From contig JAJDEH010000319.1 of NCBI GenBank assembly GCA_029259935.1, positions 1-55,962 of the forward strand: a DNA stretch of 55,962 nt, written 5' to 3'. Position 1 is the stretch's first letter. Every line of letters begins with the position of its first letter. The stretch is from Planctomycetota bacterium (GTDB taxonomy: Bacteria; Planctomycetota; Planctomycetia; Pirellulales; Pirellulaceae). Under the pieces are notes generated by a model. It was given only the letters and a program-made list of their open reading frames with translations. It did no database searches and was not told the DNA's origin. The position numbers were made by a program, and so were the translations under genes. Positions 9,363-18,396 of this stretch are shown piece by piece.

Positions 9363-10556
9363 ATGACTGCAAACCCACAGCACCGACAGTTTTTGGATCT
9401 GGAGATCAAAGACGCCCAAGTCATTTTCGAGCCCGTTTGGGAAGAACTGGAAGAGGACGTCGGGCGCGAAAACCTGCGATTTCCCAAAGAGTTGATCTTA
9501 TTGGGCGGAGCTCCCGGATCGGGCAAAGGAACGCAAACAAAGTTCATCATGAACGCCCGCGGGCTCACTTGCCCTCCGATCGTGGTCAGCCAATTGCTGG
9601 TCACCCCGGCAGCCAAAAAGATCAAGGACCAAGGCGGCATGGTCGGCGACAAGGAGGTAGTGGCGATTTTGCTACGGAAACTGCTGGAGGAAGACTTTCG
9701 AGACGGAGCCGTTTTGGACGGATTTCCGCGGACGCGGGTCCAGGTCGAATGCCTCAAACTGCTGGTCGACAAGATTCACCACTTGCACAAAGAGTTTCAA
9801 AAAACGCCTCTCGCCAAAAACTTTCGCCGGCCCACGATTCATGCCATGGTCTTGTTCATTGGCGAAAGCACCAGTATCCGACGGCAGCTCAAGCGGGGCG
9901 AAGAGATCGCGCGGCATAACAAGGAGGTCGAAGAAACGGGAATCGGCACGGCCATGGATCAGCGCGCTACCGACCTCGGCGAGGAAACCGTGCGCCGCCG
10001 CTATCGCGTCTTCAAGGAACAAACATGGGACGCATTGATATCGCTGAAAGAAATTTTTCACTATCACTACATCAATGCCGAAGGGCCGATCAAGGAAGTA
10101 GAAGCGAATATTCTCAACGAGTTGCAATATCAAAGTTCGCTGGAATTGGAAGCTCGGACCCATGCCCGCCTGCGTCCCTTGCCATTGGCCGAGGAGATCA
10201 TTCTTCACGCCCGCCAGGAATTGGTGCGCCGTCTGGACGGCTACGAATTGGAGCACACCGAATTGTTCACGCGCACCGTGGAATCCATCAAGAACAAGTT
10301 CATGCCGATCATCAAGCGGCACGCCATCTCGGGCCGTGCCATCGTGAATTCACAAGATCCGTTGTTCGACGATCCGTTGGCGCTAGCGATGTTGATCGAC
10401 ATCTTTTCCGAACGCGGATTCCACGCCGTCGTCGACAAGCACCATCAACAAATCCCGGAATCCGTGGATCTTTCAACCGGCGAAATCAAGAGTAAATCAG
10501 GATCGGTCTACCGAATCCAAATTCGCTTTAAGGGATCCGACATCCGCGCCGACTGA
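9363..10556 (+). CDS. Adenylate-kinase-like nucleoside monophosphate kinase with extra C-terminal domain
   Basis: The P-loop GAPGSGKGT lies at residues 49-57. An NMP-kinase core follows: a helical NMP-binding region, the motif VLDGFPRTRVQVECLKLLVD and the LID-side arginines in ATDLGEETVRRRYRVFKEQT. These match adenylate kinase logic, transfer of phosphate from ATP to a nucleoside monophosphate. An ordinary bacterial Adk has about 215 residues; this one has 397, with a 45-residue N-terminal extension and about 130 extra residues after position 265 (YELEHTELFTRTVESIKNKF, DPLALAMLIDIFSERGF). That tail is not recognised. It is more likely a specialised paralogue than the housekeeping Adk. A GTG lies immediately before the chosen ATG and is an alternative start. 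It converges on the next gene with only 39 bp between stops. Confidence 0.82.
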   Translation: MTANPQHRQFLDLEIKDAQVIFEPVWEELEEDVGRENLRFPKELILLGGAPGSGKGTQTKFIMNARGLTCPPIVVSQLLVTPAAKKIKDQGGMVGDKEVVAILLRKLLEEDFRDGAVLDGFPRTRVQVECLKLLVDKIHHLHKEFQKTPLAKNFRRPTIHAMVLFIGESTSIRRQLKRGEEIARHNKEVEETGIGTAMDQRATDLGEETVRRRYRVFKEQTWDALISLKEIFHYHYINAEGPIKEVEANILNELQYQSSLELEARTHARLRPLPLAEEIILHARQELVRRLDGYELEHTELFTRTVESIKNKFMPIIKRHAISGRAIVNSQDPLFDDPLALAMLIDIFSERGFHAVVDKHHQQIPESVDLSTGEIKSKSGSVYRIQIRFKGSDIRAD

Positions 10557-10595
10557 TCGCGTGCGAAGTTTGTTTGGTCGTGCATCCGCGGCCAC

Positions 10596-12182
10596 TTAAC
10601 GATCACTGGGGACCGGCAGACCCGCCGCCCAGTAGGTCGCGTTTTTCAACAGTCGCTCGAACGCGGGAACGTCAAAACTCTTGGGATGGCCAAGTGACGT
10701 ATAAAACAGGCGACCACCGTTGGGACGTTGATGGGTCCAGGCAACCGGTTCCGGCGCTTCGGCGTCTTTCACACGGCCCATCATTAACGGTGCCGCTCTC
10801 GTGGCCAAGGGCTCGTTCATGTATAGCGATCCAAAGACCCGAAACTCCTCGGTTGGCACACCTTGCAGAATGGGGTGTTCGGACGCTTCCTCGATTGCTC
10901 GCACGTAGGTCGCGACGTCGTTGGGGTAGTGGTCGTGATAATTGCCACCGAGTATCTCACGATCAAACTCGGGCCAGTCCGCCAGTCCGTCGGCCGGTTG
11001 GCCTTTGCGCAAACTGAAGGCGTGGCTACTCGTACGGATGGCGACCAGTGGCTTGCCGTCGGCGATGTATTTGCGCAAGACGTCAAGCTGCCTTTTGGGC
11101 GGCGTGCGTCGGCGGATCGACCAGATTGCCAGGTCGGCGTCATTCAGCGCATCGATGCCCGGCAGGTCGTTGCGGTCGTTGGCATTGGCGTAAACGAAGG
11201 TCAGTTTGAAACACGCGCCGAAATTCTTCAAAGCGAATGGCGGCAACGTGCTGGCCGTTTCGTATTCGTCCTCGGCCATCACGACGACCAAGTGCTGCCG
11301 CTTGTCGCCGGGAAAGCGAAATGGCTTGCCGCCAAGAATGTCGGCGCTGGTGATCGTCGGACACCAATGCCGTTCAATGTGCTCGAACACCAAGTCGTTG
11401 CCAGTGTAATGGTTGACATACGGCTCGTCGCGCGGGTTATACATCGAGTCCGTCATGTCGCGCATCAAAACGACATTTTGTCCTTGGTAGATCATCTGGC
11501 GAATGCCAAAGGGACGGCCCAGAACGCACATGTTGGTATGCACGCCCATGATGATGATGTTCTTGATGCCGCGCTGCTTCATTAAATAGAACGCTTCCGC
11601 GCTGTCGGTGATGGCGTCGCCTTCCTCGATCTCCAGCGTTTCGATCTGCCGGTCGAAAAATCGGACCGCCTTGCGAATCGTGCCGTCGTCGTCGCTCGGC
11701 TGATCGACGGAGACCGGCATTTGGGCTTCATGTTTTTCGTCCAGATGGCACCAGCCTTGTAGTGGGATTTTGGTTTCGACCTTGGGCGCTTGTTGGGCCA
11801 GTTTACGCTGCGGCGTTCCCTCATAGCGTTGCATGCAACCGCTGGGCGAATGGATAATCAAGACGCCCTGGGCGCGGGCCTTTTTCAGAACGTCGTTCAT
11901 CCGCGGTGCCATTTCGGCCACGCGCCGGGCCGCGTTGCGGCAGTAATGGTCATTCCACATATCGCAAATTACGATCGCCGTTTCGTTGGCTTTCCACGTC
12001 GCCGGCGTGGTCACTTCGCGAAAACGGCCGCTTTCGGGTGCGATTTCGGTTCGAGTTCGAGGATTGATTTTTAGGGCGGCGGAGGATTCGTCATCGGCGG
12101 CGATCAACGAACACAGCGACGAAGCTGTCAGGATCGCTACGACCGCGGCCATGCTTGGTCGGACGCTCTTAGTAAAAGTCAT
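10596..12182 (-). CDS. Secreted isochorismatase-like cysteine hydrolase fused to a ThuA-like domain
   Basis: The start at 12182 is preceded by GGAG and gives a signal peptide (MTFTKSVRPSMAAVVAILTA, cleavage near SLIAADDE). Residues about 60-275 form a cysteine-hydrolase (isochorismatase-like) domain: AIVICDMWNDHYC supplies the early Asp, and NIIIMGVHTNMCVLG carries the catalytic cysteine, Cys219. Residues about 290-528 resemble ThuA/trehalose-utilisation glutamine-amidotransferase-like domains, with KYIADGKPLVAIRTSSHAF, GGNYHDHYPND and the C-terminal GGRLFYTSLGHPKSFDVPAF. In planctomycetes both modules occur in sets of exported catabolic enzymes. The substrate cannot be predicted. It is followed downstream on the same strand by nothing and preceded by the subtilase. 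Confidence 0.85.
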   Translation of the reverse strand: MTFTKSVRPSMAAVVAILTASSLCSLIAADDESSAALKINPRTRTEIAPESGRFREVTTPATWKANETAIVICDMWNDHYCRNAARRVAEMAPRMNDVLKKARAQGVLIIHSPSGCMQRYEGTPQRKLAQQAPKVETKIPLQGWCHLDEKHEAQMPVSVDQPSDDDGTIRKAVRFFDRQIETLEIEEGDAITDSAEAFYLMKQRGIKNIIIMGVHTNMCVLGRPFGIRQMIYQGQNVVLMRDMTDSMYNPRDEPYVNHYTGNDLVFEHIERHWCPTITSADILGGKPFRFPGDKRQHLVVVMAEDEYETASTLPPFALKNFGACFKLTFVYANANDRNDLPGIDALNDADLAIWSIRRRTPPKRQLDVLRKYIADGKPLVAIRTSSHAFSLRKGQPADGLADWPEFDREILGGNYHDHYPNDVATYVRAIEEASEHPILQGVPTEEFRVFGSLYMNEPLATRAAPLMMGRVKDAEAPEPVAWTHQRPNGGRLFYTSLGHPKSFDVPAFERLLKNATYWAAGLPVPSDR

Positions 12183-12326
12183 GGAGGGCTCCGGGTGTTC
12201 AACTTGGCGAATGCATCTTGATCCGCATCGCAATCATCCTGATGATACGTTGATCATCTCGCTCACGCAAGAAACGCGGGATTGAGTGTGGCGAGTGTCA
12301 TTGTGCGTTCCGCGATCAGCACACAG

Positions 12327-13937
12327 CTATTTCCCCAGTTGCTTTGCGGCGCGAACCGCTTCGAGCGCGTTGAGCAAACCGGCACCGAACTTATCGTCGT
12401 GGCCTTTTTTGCCGATGTCGGTGCATGTCTGTATCATCAGCGCCTTGACTTGCCACGGGTTCATTTCGGGATTGGCGGAAAGCATCAACGCCGCAACGCC
12501 CGCCGCATGAGGACCGGAAAAGGAATTTCCTTGCGGACCACGTACCAAGCCGATGCCGTTGCCTTCGTCCGTTATCATTTCCCAGGTCCGGATTCGACGC
12601 GTCAACGCCGGGCGGCCCCAAACCGGATAGCCGCCAAAGCAACCGGTAACATCCGGCTTGCGGAGCGGATTGTCCTTGGGATAGTCGTTATAGAACTTGA
12701 CGCCTTCCCAATACACGGGCCCTTCGCTGCTGGCCGCGGGCTGGCTTCCATCTTCCACGATTCCAGCCGCCGCGATTACGCAAGGAATGTCCTTGGGGAT
12801 GGCGATCTGCTGGCCGGCCGGTTTGTTCCGCCGAAAATTTCCAGCTCCGCCGACGGCCACGACTCCGCCCGCGGCCATGTGTTCGTGAGCTAAACGATAC
12901 AGCCCGCGATAATTGCCCAGTGGAGCGCGAATGAACATGTAGCTCATCGACATTACGTCCGCACCCTCGGACAGGGCGTACTCGTACGGCTTCAGAAACC
13001 CCATGCCCCGCAAGACCATCAGCCGCGCGCGAGGGGCGATGCCGGTCATTAGTTTTTCCTTATTCAGCGGCCGGCCGGCGATGATTCCTCCGCACATGCT
13101 GCCGTGAGTCATGGTGGGGCCGTCACCCAGCGCGTACCAACGCTGCGCCGCAAAGTCGTAGCCGAACAAATCGTCCACGTAGCCGTTTCCGTCATCGTCT
13201 TTGCCGTTCAATTCCTCGGCGGGGTTCTTCCACAACGCCCGTACCAGCGACGGTGTCACCATCAGTCCCGAATCGCTTAAGGCGACGACCACACCTTGAC
13301 CGGTCGCCTTTTCCGTCACCCAAGCTTCATCGGCTTTGACTCGCTTTACGTTCCAGGGCACCTTGAATCCCTCGGTGGTCACCGGTTGATCGGCGTCGTC
13401 TTTCCACATTTTCAAAACACTCTCGTAAACGGTCTTCTGTTGTTTAGTTGGTGCCGCAGCCAACGGAACGGGGCGCGAGTGTAATGGAGGGACGTTCGGA
13501 GCCCGCTGACGATAAACAAACGACACGGCGTCAAGCTTGGCTAACTCGCGGCAGGCCTTTCCCGTTGCCTGGCAAGCAAATCCGTTGACGATCCAATATC
13601 GCTGAACGTTCTTCACTCCGCCTTCCTTCTTCAATTGATCCAGCGGCTCGGCCATCGCCTTCCACGAGCTGTCGCTCTTTTCGCGCAATGTGGCGAGGAC
13701 TTGCTTCCGTAGCTCGCTCCGCTTCTGGCCATCGTGTTCTTTGCAGAACGCCTCGTAATCGCCCGCCTTGCGGAACAACTGATCTTCGGCACGAACGAAG
13801 ATCGGATATTGCCGATCAAGCTGATCCAGGCCGTCATCGAGTTTCTCGGACGCGTCGTCGGCGTGGATCAAACTTGCCCCGCAGAGAAGAAGCATCGTCA
13901 AAACTGGCGGAATCGATGAAAAGTAAGAATGGAACAC
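12327..13937 (-). CDS. Secreted S8-family subtilisin-like serine peptidase
   Basis: This 536-residue protein has the subtilase triad: Asp222 in VVVALSDSGLMV, His278 in THGSMCGGIIAGR and Ser474 in GNSFSGPHAAGVAAL. The oxyanion-region asparagine is in VAVGGAGNFRRN. The first 26 residues form a signal peptide. About 160 residues before the catalytic domain probably act as an inhibitor/chaperone propeptide. A DDDGNGYVDDLFGYD stretch resembles a calcium-binding loop often seen in this position. The start is GTG with AGGGAG 12 bases upstream; an ATG at 13895 is an alternative but leaves a poor signal peptide. It ends in TAG. It lies between the ThuA fusion and the creatininase gene, all on the minus strand and separated by about 90-145 bp. 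Confidence 0.9.
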   Translation of the reverse strand: MFHSYFSSIPPVLTMLLLCGASLIHADDASEKLDDGLDQLDRQYPIFVRAEDQLFRKAGDYEAFCKEHDGQKRSELRKQVLATLREKSDSSWKAMAEPLDQLKKEGGVKNVQRYWIVNGFACQATGKACRELAKLDAVSFVYRQRAPNVPPLHSRPVPLAAAPTKQQKTVYESVLKMWKDDADQPVTTEGFKVPWNVKRVKADEAWVTEKATGQGVVVALSDSGLMVTPSLVRALWKNPAEELNGKDDDGNGYVDDLFGYDFAAQRWYALGDGPTMTHGSMCGGIIAGRPLNKEKLMTGIAPRARLMVLRGMGFLKPYEYALSEGADVMSMSYMFIRAPLGNYRGLYRLAHEHMAAGGVVAVGGAGNFRRNKPAGQQIAIPKDIPCVIAAAGIVEDGSQPAASSEGPVYWEGVKFYNDYPKDNPLRKPDVTGCFGGYPVWGRPALTRRIRTWEMITDEGNGIGLVRGPQGNSFSGPHAAGVAALMLSANPEMNPWQVKALMIQTCTDIGKKGHDDKFGAGLLNALEAVRAAKQLGK

Positions 13938-14024
13938 GTTGCTGGCTCCCTGGGGAAAAAGGTCCTCGCAGCCATCGAAAAACGTAGCGGTACGGCGTGC
14001 TTGGACGACGGTTACTTGGCCTGA

Positions 14025-14903
14025 TTATTCTTCCAAATCCCGCTGCCCCCACGGGATCGGCATGGTTGTCGGTTGAGCCTGATGACGTTCGCGCGTATCT
14101 CGGGGGCGCTCCTGAAAGAACTCGACGACGTCGGTCAGTTGGCGTACTGCTTCGTGGTAAACCTGCTCACCCTTTTCGCGCGTGGCCAGTTCCGGCTGGC
14201 CCATCACGCCGCGCGGCGAATAGGTGCTAGTCCAGGAAACCAGCGCCGCCGGGCCCCGGGCCAGCAGATCGGTCCATATGTACGGGTTGCCGTCGTTCAG
14301 CGTCGCAATGTGGTTCTTGATTCTGTCTTTCCGCACATTGTCTTCGTCTAGATACAAATACAATGACGTTTCCAATTCGCAGGCATGGGAAAAACCGCCC
14401 GGGTAGACGCTCTCGCGCCAATTAGGCAGAAAATCCTTGTCAATAGTCAGCAGGTGCCACCAGGCGATCAACAGGCACTCGGCGTCGGTTTCCAAATTGA
14501 CGCGCCGCGCGGCAAGATCCAAGTTGGGCATATTCGACCCGTGGCCGTTCAGCAAGATGATCTTCTTGAAGCCGTGAAAGGCGAGCGACTTGCAAACGTC
14601 CATCACTTGCCGAATGAAAGTCTCGTAATGGGTGTTGATCGTTCCCGGAAAGTCCATTACGTGGCCCGTGTATCCGTAAGCGATAGTCGGCAGCACCAGA
14701 ACCTTGTCGGGGATCCCCTCTCCCGCTCCATTGGCGATTCCACCGGGACAAACCAGATCGACATCCAGCGGCAAATGGTCGCCGTGTTGCTCGACGGCCC
14801 CGCAAGGCACGATGCAGATTTGGTTTTGTTCGACCGCCTCGTTGATCTCGGGCCAAGTCAGTTTTTCATAGCGGTATTGTGAAGCGGCGCGGCTGGGCAT
14901 CAT
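14025..14903 (-). CDS. Creatininase-family amidohydrolase
   Basis: This 292-residue protein has the length of the creatininase family. Metal ligands are visible in CGAVEQHGDHLPLDVD (Glu38, His40, Asp49), the second-shell segment GYTGHVMDFPGTI and the NGHGSNMP motif; a late HACELETSLYLYL supplies the conserved Glu. The family hydrolyses cyclic amides such as creatinine or formamide groups of pyrimidine/riboflavin precursors with two metal ions; the exact substrate here is unknown. The ATG-ATG at 14903 is preceded by AGGAGA. The in-frame extension to 14954 lacks a good ribosome binding site. No signal peptide is seen, so it is probably cytoplasmic. Confidence 0.88.
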   Translation of the reverse strand: MMPSRAASQYRYEKLTWPEINEAVEQNQICIVPCGAVEQHGDHLPLDVDLVCPGGIANGAGEGIPDKVLVLPTIAYGYTGHVMDFPGTINTHYETFIRQVMDVCKSLAFHGFKKIILLNGHGSNMPNLDLAARRVNLETDAECLLIAWWHLLTIDKDFLPNWRESVYPGGFSHACELETSLYLYLDEDNVRKDRIKNHIATLNDGNPYIWTDLLARGPAALVSWTSTYSPRGVMGQPELATREKGEQVYHEAVRQLTDVVEFFQERPRDTRERHQAQPTTMPIPWGQRDLEE

Positions 14904-14988
14904 GATTCTCCTGGAAATGCCCTTGATCGTATTAAACAAATGACCGCCGAGCAACGATTTTCATGTCACCGCGTCATCATCGCCGTCG

Positions 14989-15495
14989 TCAAAGCGACGC
15001 TTGAATGGCTTTCGCCAAATGATCGAGGACGAGACGGGCGGCTTCGACTTGCATTTCGACCCGACTGCTTGCCGCCAATGACTGTTCTTGGGAAGCAACG
15101 AATTCGATGCCTGAATCCGCGCTTCCAGAATCGATGCGGCGGGCGAGGCTGACCCAAACAAAGGGCGCTCCCTCGGGCGGTTCAAAGTGTCCGACGACGG
15201 CGGCGGCCCAATTCGCTTCGGCGGTTTTAGCCAACACGGCCGTCACCATCGCTTCCGAGACGGCCTGGCTTTCACACGTATGCCGGTCCATCGTGCCTTG
15301 GGAAATGCCCAGCCAACTGCCCTTGGTCGCGGGCCGATAGGTCACTGCGGACCCACACAGACAATTCGAGATTCCGCTGACCTGCGCCAGCGTGGCCGCG
15401 ACCAACCCGCCCGTGCAACTCTCGGAAAAGACGACTTTCAAGTCGTTTTCTTGCAGCAATCTCGCCAGTCTGTCGCGGGAATCCGAAAGCGGCAT
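14989..15495 (-). CDS. CinA C-terminal/PncC-type nicotinamide-nucleotide amidohydrolase domain protein
   Basis: The 168 residues match a stand-alone CinA C-terminal domain. The signature SESCTGGLVAATLAQVSG (residues about 23-40) holds the catalytic serine, followed by CGSAVTYRPATKGSWLGI and the ESQAVSEAM segment. PncC enzymes deamidate nicotinamide mononucleotide in the pyridine nucleotide salvage cycle. The ATG at 15495 leaves 107 bp to the next gene; a longer in-frame start at 15666 would overlap that gene. Its sequence ends in LVLDHLAKAIQASL. The last third is less conserved than in typical PncC, so activity on NMN is inferred from the family only. Confidence 0.8.
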   Translation of the reverse strand: MPLSDSRDRLARLLQENDLKVVFSESCTGGLVAATLAQVSGISNCLCGSAVTYRPATKGSWLGISQGTMDRHTCESQAVSEAMVTAVLAKTAEANWAAAVVGHFEPPEGAPFVWVSLARRIDSGSADSGIEFVASQEQSLAASSRVEMQVEAARLVLDHLAKAIQASL

Positions 15496-15602
15496 CGTCT
15501 GGATCTGCTCAACACAATCTGATCGGTTTGGCGGGGCTTCAGCGGTTCCATTGTAGCTGGTGGTTCCGCTCGAGAACACTTGTCCGCCGACTTCATCGTC
15601 AT

Positions 15603-18026
15603 CTATTGGGACGACGCCAGATCGCGGAGTGCCCCTTCTATTTGGCCACGCAGCCCAATGTCCCACAGTCGCATGAGCGCCTCGGGAAGCAGTTCGTGAA
15701 CGGACGATTCCGGTTGTTCGCGCAGTAGATCAACCGCTTGATAAAACTCTTGCTGGTGGTCCTTGAACAGCCAGTTCGCCAGCAGGGCAAGGTCACTTTC
15801 GTCGAGCCGGCGAATCACCTGAGCGGCGCGCACCAAGCATTGACCGAGAACATGATCTTCGGACAGCAATAACTCCACATCGTTTTGCCAATCGGACACC
15901 ACCAGCCGCTCCAGTCCGTGCTTGGCGAATGCTTGCGACAAGTCGCGCTTGCCCACTCGGTTCAGCAGGTATGCGGTTGCTAAATGGCACACCGGCCCGC
16001 TGTCCGCCGCTTCGTACAGAGTGCGAAGCTGAGTCTGGGTATAACGCGTCTCGCCCGCCAGTAGAAATCCGGACTCCCGCCACAACGTCCACGCCCAACT
16101 GTTTCGCGGGAACAACTGATCGGCATTGGGCAGCAAGGCAAATGCCCCGACCGCGGTAGCACTAAAGGCGTTCGCGCCGGCCAGTCGTTTGGGACGAGGA
16201 ATCGAAAATTTCTGCTCCTCCTCCTCAAAACTCTCCTTGGCGAACTGGTCCATCGGATCGAGAAAACCCAGATCGGCCAGCTTGCCCACAAGATGCAGGA
16301 CACGCAGTTGCTTTGCATATTCGGCGCGCTCCCGGGGATCTTCGATCGCGGAAAGCACCAAATCCAGCGTCTCGTCGGTTAACAAAAAGCCGAGGAACGA
16401 ACCGACCGGTCGCTCGGCATCGAAACGATTGGCGAGGGACTCCGACGATGACCGAATCTGCTCCATCCGACCGTTAAACGCGCCACGCACAAACCGAATC
16501 CGCTCTCCCGGCGCGCCGGTCTCTTCGTTGCTTCGCACCATTTCAATCAGCCGCCCGGAGTCCGCGTCGATACGAATTCTCTTCGAATCAAATGAGTGCG
16601 TCAGTTCCTGCCCTTCCCATGTCGAGTCGCATTTATCCGAGGCCGCCATTGCCAGAAAATAGGCCGGCGCGAACCGCGTCAATAACTGAAAGGCGGGTCG
16701 CGGATCGTTTTCCTCTTTGGAGTGTGCTCCCCAGCCGAAGGCGAGTCGAAAGGGAGATTCCCACTCCGGAACGTCAACCAGCTTGAGTGATAGGCTGGCG
16801 GATAAGCATGCCGGAATGGAATCCAAAACCAGTTTGCGTCCCGCCTCCAAGAAAAACAAACCAAGCATTTCATCCGAAAACACGAGCGCGTGCGTGATCT
16901 CCGCGGCGGCTGTTGTGTCCTGACTAGGCAAGACGGCAAGGAACCCGCGCTGGGGCGAGAGGATGAGTTCAATCTCCCGCCCTTGATAGTTGATTGTGAC
17001 AACTAAGTCTTCGTCGCGCTGGTTGAAACTCGATAGCCACTTTTGGCATTTGAGCAACGTCTCTTGTTCGCGATTCAACGTCTGGCCCAGTCTGGGAATC
17101 GGCGCGTATTCGGTGACGGTCAGAGTTACTCGGACTCCGTCGTCTAGTGGCGTGGTGTCAACTTTGGAATCGACAAACCGGCCGCTCAGCCACAACCGAT
17201 GGCGAATGAATCGTTGCTCGGTCAACGTGAACCGTTGTCCAATCCGTAATCCTATTTGCTTTAGGATTTCGTCGCGCGAATTATTATTGTTGCCGATAAT
17301 CTCGAACTGGCGAATCGTGGCTGCCACACCTTCATTGGTCAGTTGAATCAAGAGATCCGCCGATCCGGCTTCCTTATCTGAAACAAGCTGCACGCGAAAT
17401 TTGGCGAAATGAAATCCCAAGTTGGTCAGCGCGACCGTAATCTGCTCTTCGAGTTGAACGTGAGCAGCTTCATTAAATGCCGCCGGTTTGCCGGTTTGCC
17501 AAATGGGCTCTTTCAGCTTGAGCAATTTGCCAACCTTGTCGAGCCACTGGACTTTGCTGTCTTTCCGGTCGGGCAATGCCAAGGGAACGGCATCTTCGGG
17601 CGGCTGGGGCTTGGTAAGTTGATCGATCAATTCACCGACCTCGATCAGCCGCGCGCCCTCAACGCGGACACGGCCCAAGGTGAAACGCCGGCCTTCGTCG
17701 ATGGCCACCACCCATCGATTTTCCGATTCCAGATGTTCCACCCGTACTTTGACATCAGGAAAGCCCCGGCTGCGGTAGCCATCTTCGACCCGTTTGCCAA
17801 GCACGGCGGGATACCGCTCCAGCGGCGCAAGTTCATGCGCGGCAACTAGAACTTCAAAGTCCCTGAACATCGCCTGGCGGACGGCCTCGGCGGTAAAGAA
17901 CTTGGTCCCGGTCACGGTGACGCGCTGGGGATCGCCGAGCGAGCCGACCTGGGGCTCCGCGCGAATTTGGCAACAGCAGAGGAGCAGCACCGTGCTGAAC
18001 TGAAGAAAACGGTTCGGCAGCCACAT
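15603..18026 (-). CDS. Secreted POTRA-repeat protein without an obvious beta-barrel
   Basis: The start at 18026 has GGAGG eight bases upstream and yields a signal peptide (MWLPNRFLQFSTVLLLCCC, then QIRAEP). Residues about 30-115 and 238-310 resemble POTRA domains of BamA/FtsQ type (VTVTGTKFFTAEAVRQAMFR; IRQFEIIGNNNNSRDEIL followed by a RIGQRFTLTEQRF segment). A third related unit lies near 115-235. The remaining 500 residues are mixed and then helical. I do not see the run of amphipathic strands or C-terminal signature of a BamA/Omp85 barrel. The total is 807 residues. A periplasmic protein-folding or transport role is only suggested by the POTRA-like modules. It ends in TAG. Confidence 0.65.
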   Translation of the reverse strand: MWLPNRFLQFSTVLLLCCCQIRAEPQVGSLGDPQRVTVTGTKFFTAEAVRQAMFRDFEVLVAAHELAPLERYPAVLGKRVEDGYRSRGFPDVKVRVEHLESENRWVVAIDEGRRFTLGRVRVEGARLIEVGELIDQLTKPQPPEDAVPLALPDRKDSKVQWLDKVGKLLKLKEPIWQTGKPAAFNEAAHVQLEEQITVALTNLGFHFAKFRVQLVSDKEAGSADLLIQLTNEGVAATIRQFEIIGNNNNSRDEILKQIGLRIGQRFTLTEQRFIRHRLWLSGRFVDSKVDTTPLDDGVRVTLTVTEYAPIPRLGQTLNREQETLLKCQKWLSSFNQRDEDLVVTINYQGREIELILSPQRGFLAVLPSQDTTAAAEITHALVFSDEMLGLFFLEAGRKLVLDSIPACLSASLSLKLVDVPEWESPFRLAFGWGAHSKEENDPRPAFQLLTRFAPAYFLAMAASDKCDSTWEGQELTHSFDSKRIRIDADSGRLIEMVRSNEETGAPGERIRFVRGAFNGRMEQIRSSSESLANRFDAERPVGSFLGFLLTDETLDLVLSAIEDPRERAEYAKQLRVLHLVGKLADLGFLDPMDQFAKESFEEEEQKFSIPRPKRLAGANAFSATAVGAFALLPNADQLFPRNSWAWTLWRESGFLLAGETRYTQTQLRTLYEAADSGPVCHLATAYLLNRVGKRDLSQAFAKHGLERLVVSDWQNDVELLLSEDHVLGQCLVRAAQVIRRLDESDLALLANWLFKDHQQEFYQAVDLLREQPESSVHELLPEALMRLWDIGLRGQIEGALRDLASSQ

Positions 18027-18396
18027 CGTTTTTGCCTCCATTGCCAAGTTCAATTTTTGCATCCATGCCAAGTTGAAGAGGTGAAGACTTGAGGGCGGAA
18101 GTGTACCGGAGGCGAACGCCCGGCGGCAACATCACTGCCGATCCAATCGCCCGCTTGGCGACCCAATCAAGATCCTCGGCCGCGGTATCCGGCGTAAATT
18201 GCGGGATTGAGCTAAGATGAGAGCGACTCTTCACCCCATCCAACTCCCCCTTCGTATCGTAAGGGGCGAACATAGGAGGGACTTTTGGCTTGCCGCCGCT
18301 TGGACGTGGAACTCTTTGCCCGCCAGCCGCGTCTCAATAGTGACCTGGCGGCCTTCCAAAACGGACTCTTTGCCCCCACTATCAAGGAACTCTCCA

